Assembly (NCBI RefSeq): GCF_011009555.1
Contig: NZ_QXHD01000004.1
Span: 6,204,574-6,268,573 of the forward strand
Length of the DNA stretch: 64,000 nt
Direction of reading: 5' to 3'
Source of the DNA: Adonisia turfae CCMR0081
GTDB taxonomy: Bacteria > Cyanobacteriota > Cyanobacteriia > Phormidesmidales > Phormidesmidaceae
This document shows, piece after piece, positions 62,101-64,000 of the stretch; the first letter of the stretch is position 1, and each line of letters opens with the position of its first letter. A program made the position numbers and the translations under genes. The notes beneath the pieces are model-generated. The model had not been told where the DNA came from, made no database searches, and saw only the letters and a list, made by a program, of their open reading frames with translations.

Positions 62101-62170
62101 TTCTAAAGCGCGATCGCAATTAGGTTCTAGGGCGCGATCGCAATTAGGTTCTAGGGCGCGATCGCAATTA
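62101..62170 (+). repeat. Three tandem 24-bp HIP1-bearing units
   Basis: TTCTAGGGCGCGATCGCAAT plus TAGG repeats at 62101-62124, 62125-62148 and 62149-62170 (last unit incomplete). Each carries one HIP1 octamer GCGATCGC. First unit differs at two bases (TTCTAAAG). Confidence 0.92.
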
Positions 62171-62229
62171 AAATTTCACCAGGGCCTGAGGTGGGCCATC
62201 CCACTGTCCACACCATAGCTCCCTAACGT

Positions 62230-63876
62230 ATGGCCGCTATTACATCACATTTTCCGCTCATCAACTCCCTGAGAAAAGCGGTAGGCCTGCTCGACCCAAC
62301 GCACGCTGCATTGAAGGCCGATGTGTTATATCAATGCGATCGCATCTCCCATACCACCTTACGCATCACCGTCTTTGGCCCCTTTAACTACGGCAAATCC
62401 ACCTTACTCAATGCCCTCCTCGGTGAGAAAACCCTGCCCATTGATCTCGTCCCCACAACTGGGGCTGCTATCACCATCACCCATGGGCCTGCATTGGTCA
62501 GCCGCATTACCCTCACCGATGGCAAAATTTTAGAAGAACCTGGAACAGACCTGTTGCAACGTTACGCCATTCTCGATGAGCAGCGGCAGATGCAGGCCCA
62601 TGTGGCAGCGGTGGCCGTGACCTGTCCCCACCCGTTTCTGCAACCAGGCGTAGAGCTGGTGGACCTGCCGGGCACCGACGATCGAGAAGCGCAAAATGAG
62701 CGGGTGTACGCCAAACTGATGGAAACCGATGTGGTGGTGCAGCTCTTGGATGGTCGTAAGCTCATGACCCTGGCAGAGCGAGAGCATTTGCGGGACTGGC
62801 TGATGGACCGAGGCATTACCACAGTGCTATTTGTGGTGAATTTTCTCAATCTTATGGAACCTGAGGAACGCAAACAGGTCATGTACCGTTTGCGATTGCT
62901 AGCCCAAGACTTTCGAACAACACTGCCGGATGGTGTGAGTAATCTCTATGCGGTGGATGCTTTACCAGCTCTGCGGGCACGCCTTAAAGGAGATATGGCT
63001 GCTGCCACCCAGGCCGGGTTACCAGCATTGGAGTCGGCTTTGCATAGGTTGGTACAGGTCCGTTTACCGGAGTTGGCTGTTCATCGCATACCGCGATTGT
63101 TGCCCTTAGTGTCCCAGGTGCACCAGGCTCTGCAACAACAGCTGCAATCTCTGAATGCAGCCCCCCACCCCGATGCCCGTCGTATGGCCATTCAACAACG
63201 GGCTCAGCAGCTGATACAAAAGGGGTTTCAGCAAAGTGTGATAGATTTGCAAGATTGGCTTAGCTTAGAGAATCTGTTGCATCAATATGAATATGATTTT
63301 GCGGCCTCTCTTCAAGCGGGCACGGCCCCCCTATGGTTAGAAGAGAGATTACAACCTGTCTGGAAACAAAAAAAGCGAGCTGTTGCCGACTGGGTGTATC
63401 AAGCCTGTGATTTTTTTGAGCAGCCACGTCCGGTGGATCTGTGGGTCGGTTGGCAGCGACCCGATGAGGCTGTGCAGCCGACAGCCGACCCCAGTGAACC
63501 GGAGACAAGTCAGGGGGATGGGATGGCGTCGGTGGCGATCGCCACCGGCCTGGGCTGGGTGTTGGCAGGTCCCATGGGGGCAGCTGTGCTCGGTGGCACC
63601 AGCCACTTGCTCAATCGCGCCGGGCGTACAAAGAAAGCGTCGGAACCAGGGCCATCCGTGTCACCCCAGGCTAGCCGTGAAGCTGCCCGTGAGTACCTGG
63701 CCCATTTTTCTAAAACCGCCCTGGATGCCCTTGCCTCCTATCAACAGCGAGCTCAGCCAGTTATGCAGATGGCCATTACAAAACCAGTGTCCGTAGACCA
63801 ACAGGCTGGCCAACGGACACTACTGGAAAATATTTTGATAGAACTGCAACAGCTACAGGAAGAATTGAATTATTGA
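62230..63876 (+). CDS. Bacterial dynamin-like GTPase
   Basis: A 548-residue large GTPase. P-loop GPFNYGKSTLLNALLG (50-65), switch I Thr in LVPTTGAAITIT, G3 DLPGTDD (145-151) and the G4-position segment VVNFLNL, which lacks a classic NKxD. A helical stalk-like region follows (about 240-400), and a hydrophobic Gly-rich segment near 435-462 (ATGLGWVLAGPMGAAVLGG) may insert in membranes. The layout matches bacterial dynamin-like proteins with a paddle. Upstream are HIP1 repeats and a small membrane protein. Confidence 0.9.
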   Translation: MAAITSHFPLINSLRKAVGLLDPTHAALKADVLYQCDRISHTTLRITVFGPFNYGKSTLLNALLGEKTLPIDLVPTTGAAITITHGPALVSRITLTDGKILEEPGTDLLQRYAILDEQRQMQAHVAAVAVTCPHPFLQPGVELVDLPGTDDREAQNERVYAKLMETDVVVQLLDGRKLMTLAEREHLRDWLMDRGITTVLFVVNFLNLMEPEERKQVMYRLRLLAQDFRTTLPDGVSNLYAVDALPALRARLKGDMAAATQAGLPALESALHRLVQVRLPELAVHRIPRLLPLVSQVHQALQQQLQSLNAAPHPDARRMAIQQRAQQLIQKGFQQSVIDLQDWLSLENLLHQYEYDFAASLQAGTAPLWLEERLQPVWKQKKRAVADWVYQACDFFEQPRPVDLWVGWQRPDEAVQPTADPSEPETSQGDGMASVAIATGLGWVLAGPMGAAVLGGTSHLLNRAGRTKKASEPGPSVSPQASREAAREYLAHFSKTALDALASYQQRAQPVMQMAITKPVSVDQQAGQRTLLENILIELQQLQEELNY

Positions 63877-64000
63877 ACGTCAGAACCGGGTGGCGGCAAC
63901 GTAATTGTTCTGTCTACCTCAACGGAGTCAACACCGGTAACCTCAGACAACGAAGACATGCTGTCTGAGGCCACTGAGCCGGTAACAATGCCGAGGGTTG
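63870..64000 (-). CDS. C-terminal end of a minus-strand gene, runs off the window
   Basis: Open minus-strand frame of 42 codons from the window edge to a TAA, overlapping the end of the dynamin-like gene by seven bases. The translation is acidic and rich in Ser, Thr and Val (TGSVASDSMSSLSEVTGVDS, then a PPPGSDVQ tail). No family can be named from this piece; the convergent overlap is plausible for a real gene. Confidence 0.4.
   Translation of the reverse strand, partial: TLGIVTGSVASDSMSSLSEVTGVDSVEVDRTITLPPPGSDVQ

Noticed and set aside
1..64000. tRNA, rRNA and CRISPR arrays
   Set aside because: No TPsiC-like arms with matching acceptor stems, no rRNA signatures and no regularly spaced repeats of 25-40 bp were seen; a covariance-model scan would be decisive.

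Overview
This window is a piece of a cyanobacterial chromosome. The signs are many HIP1 octamers (GCGATCGC) in and between genes, a GUN4-domain protein, an XisH/XisI pair, a serine/threonine kinase fused to a NACHT NTPase, a DICT-GAF sensor, and dispersed palindromic repeats of the kind common in filamentous cyanobacteria. No tRNA, rRNA, CRISPR array or intact transposase gene was seen. The species cannot be fixed from the sequence alone.

Left part (1-31 kb): mostly chromosomal metabolic, transport and signalling genes. It holds a partial short-chain dehydrogenase and an SMP-30-like beta-propeller; a zinc-protease-like membrane protein; two AraC regulators; an SNF2 helicase/SWIM-finger operon; a HAD phosphatase; a DICT-GAF sensor; a MerR regulator and carboxymuconolactone decarboxylase-like pair followed by the dead tail of an aldo/keto reductase; an efflux operon (membrane-fusion protein, GUN4-domain protein, RND pump, then a lipoprotein sugar dehydrogenase); an FHA-PAS histidine kinase with its response regulator; the kinase-NACHT protein; GDP-fucose synthase; and the methyl-cycle enzymes AhcY and MetK.

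Middle (30.7-34.5 kb): a small accessory island with a Uma2-type nuclease, XisI/XisH, a DUF218 protein and an MNT/HEPN toxin-antitoxin pair. That pair lies between two direct repeats of about 155 bp; the right-hand repeat is a decayed copy of the start of the DUF218 gene.

Polysaccharide locus (34.6-56.6 kb): a minus-strand run of two FkbM methyltransferases, six glycosyltransferases, two sulfotransferases, a Wzy-like polymerase, a Wzx-like flippase and a WecA/MraY-type initiating transferase. After a 2.5-kb gene-free stretch full of repeats, Wza-like export and Wzc-like co-polymerase/kinase genes lie on the plus strand. Together this is a nearly complete Wzx/Wzy-type pathway, and its product is probably sulfated and methylated. 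The inner genes are clearly more AT-rich than their borders, and the change in composition falls inside one glycosyltransferase gene, as expected for a swapped cassette.

Right part (56.6-64 kb): DNA polymerase IV, an adenosine-kinase-like PfkB enzyme (a plausible partner of AhcY), an ammonium transporter, two small unknown membrane proteins, and a bacterial dynamin-like GTPase.

The strongest unlisted structure is a family of miniature transposable elements of about 90 bp. There are three copies (27.2, 50.96 and 52.63 kb), with terminal inverted repeats containing ATTGCTGAT and 8-9-bp flanking direct repeats. Several other dispersed repeat families sit beside the polysaccharide and methyl-cycle genes.
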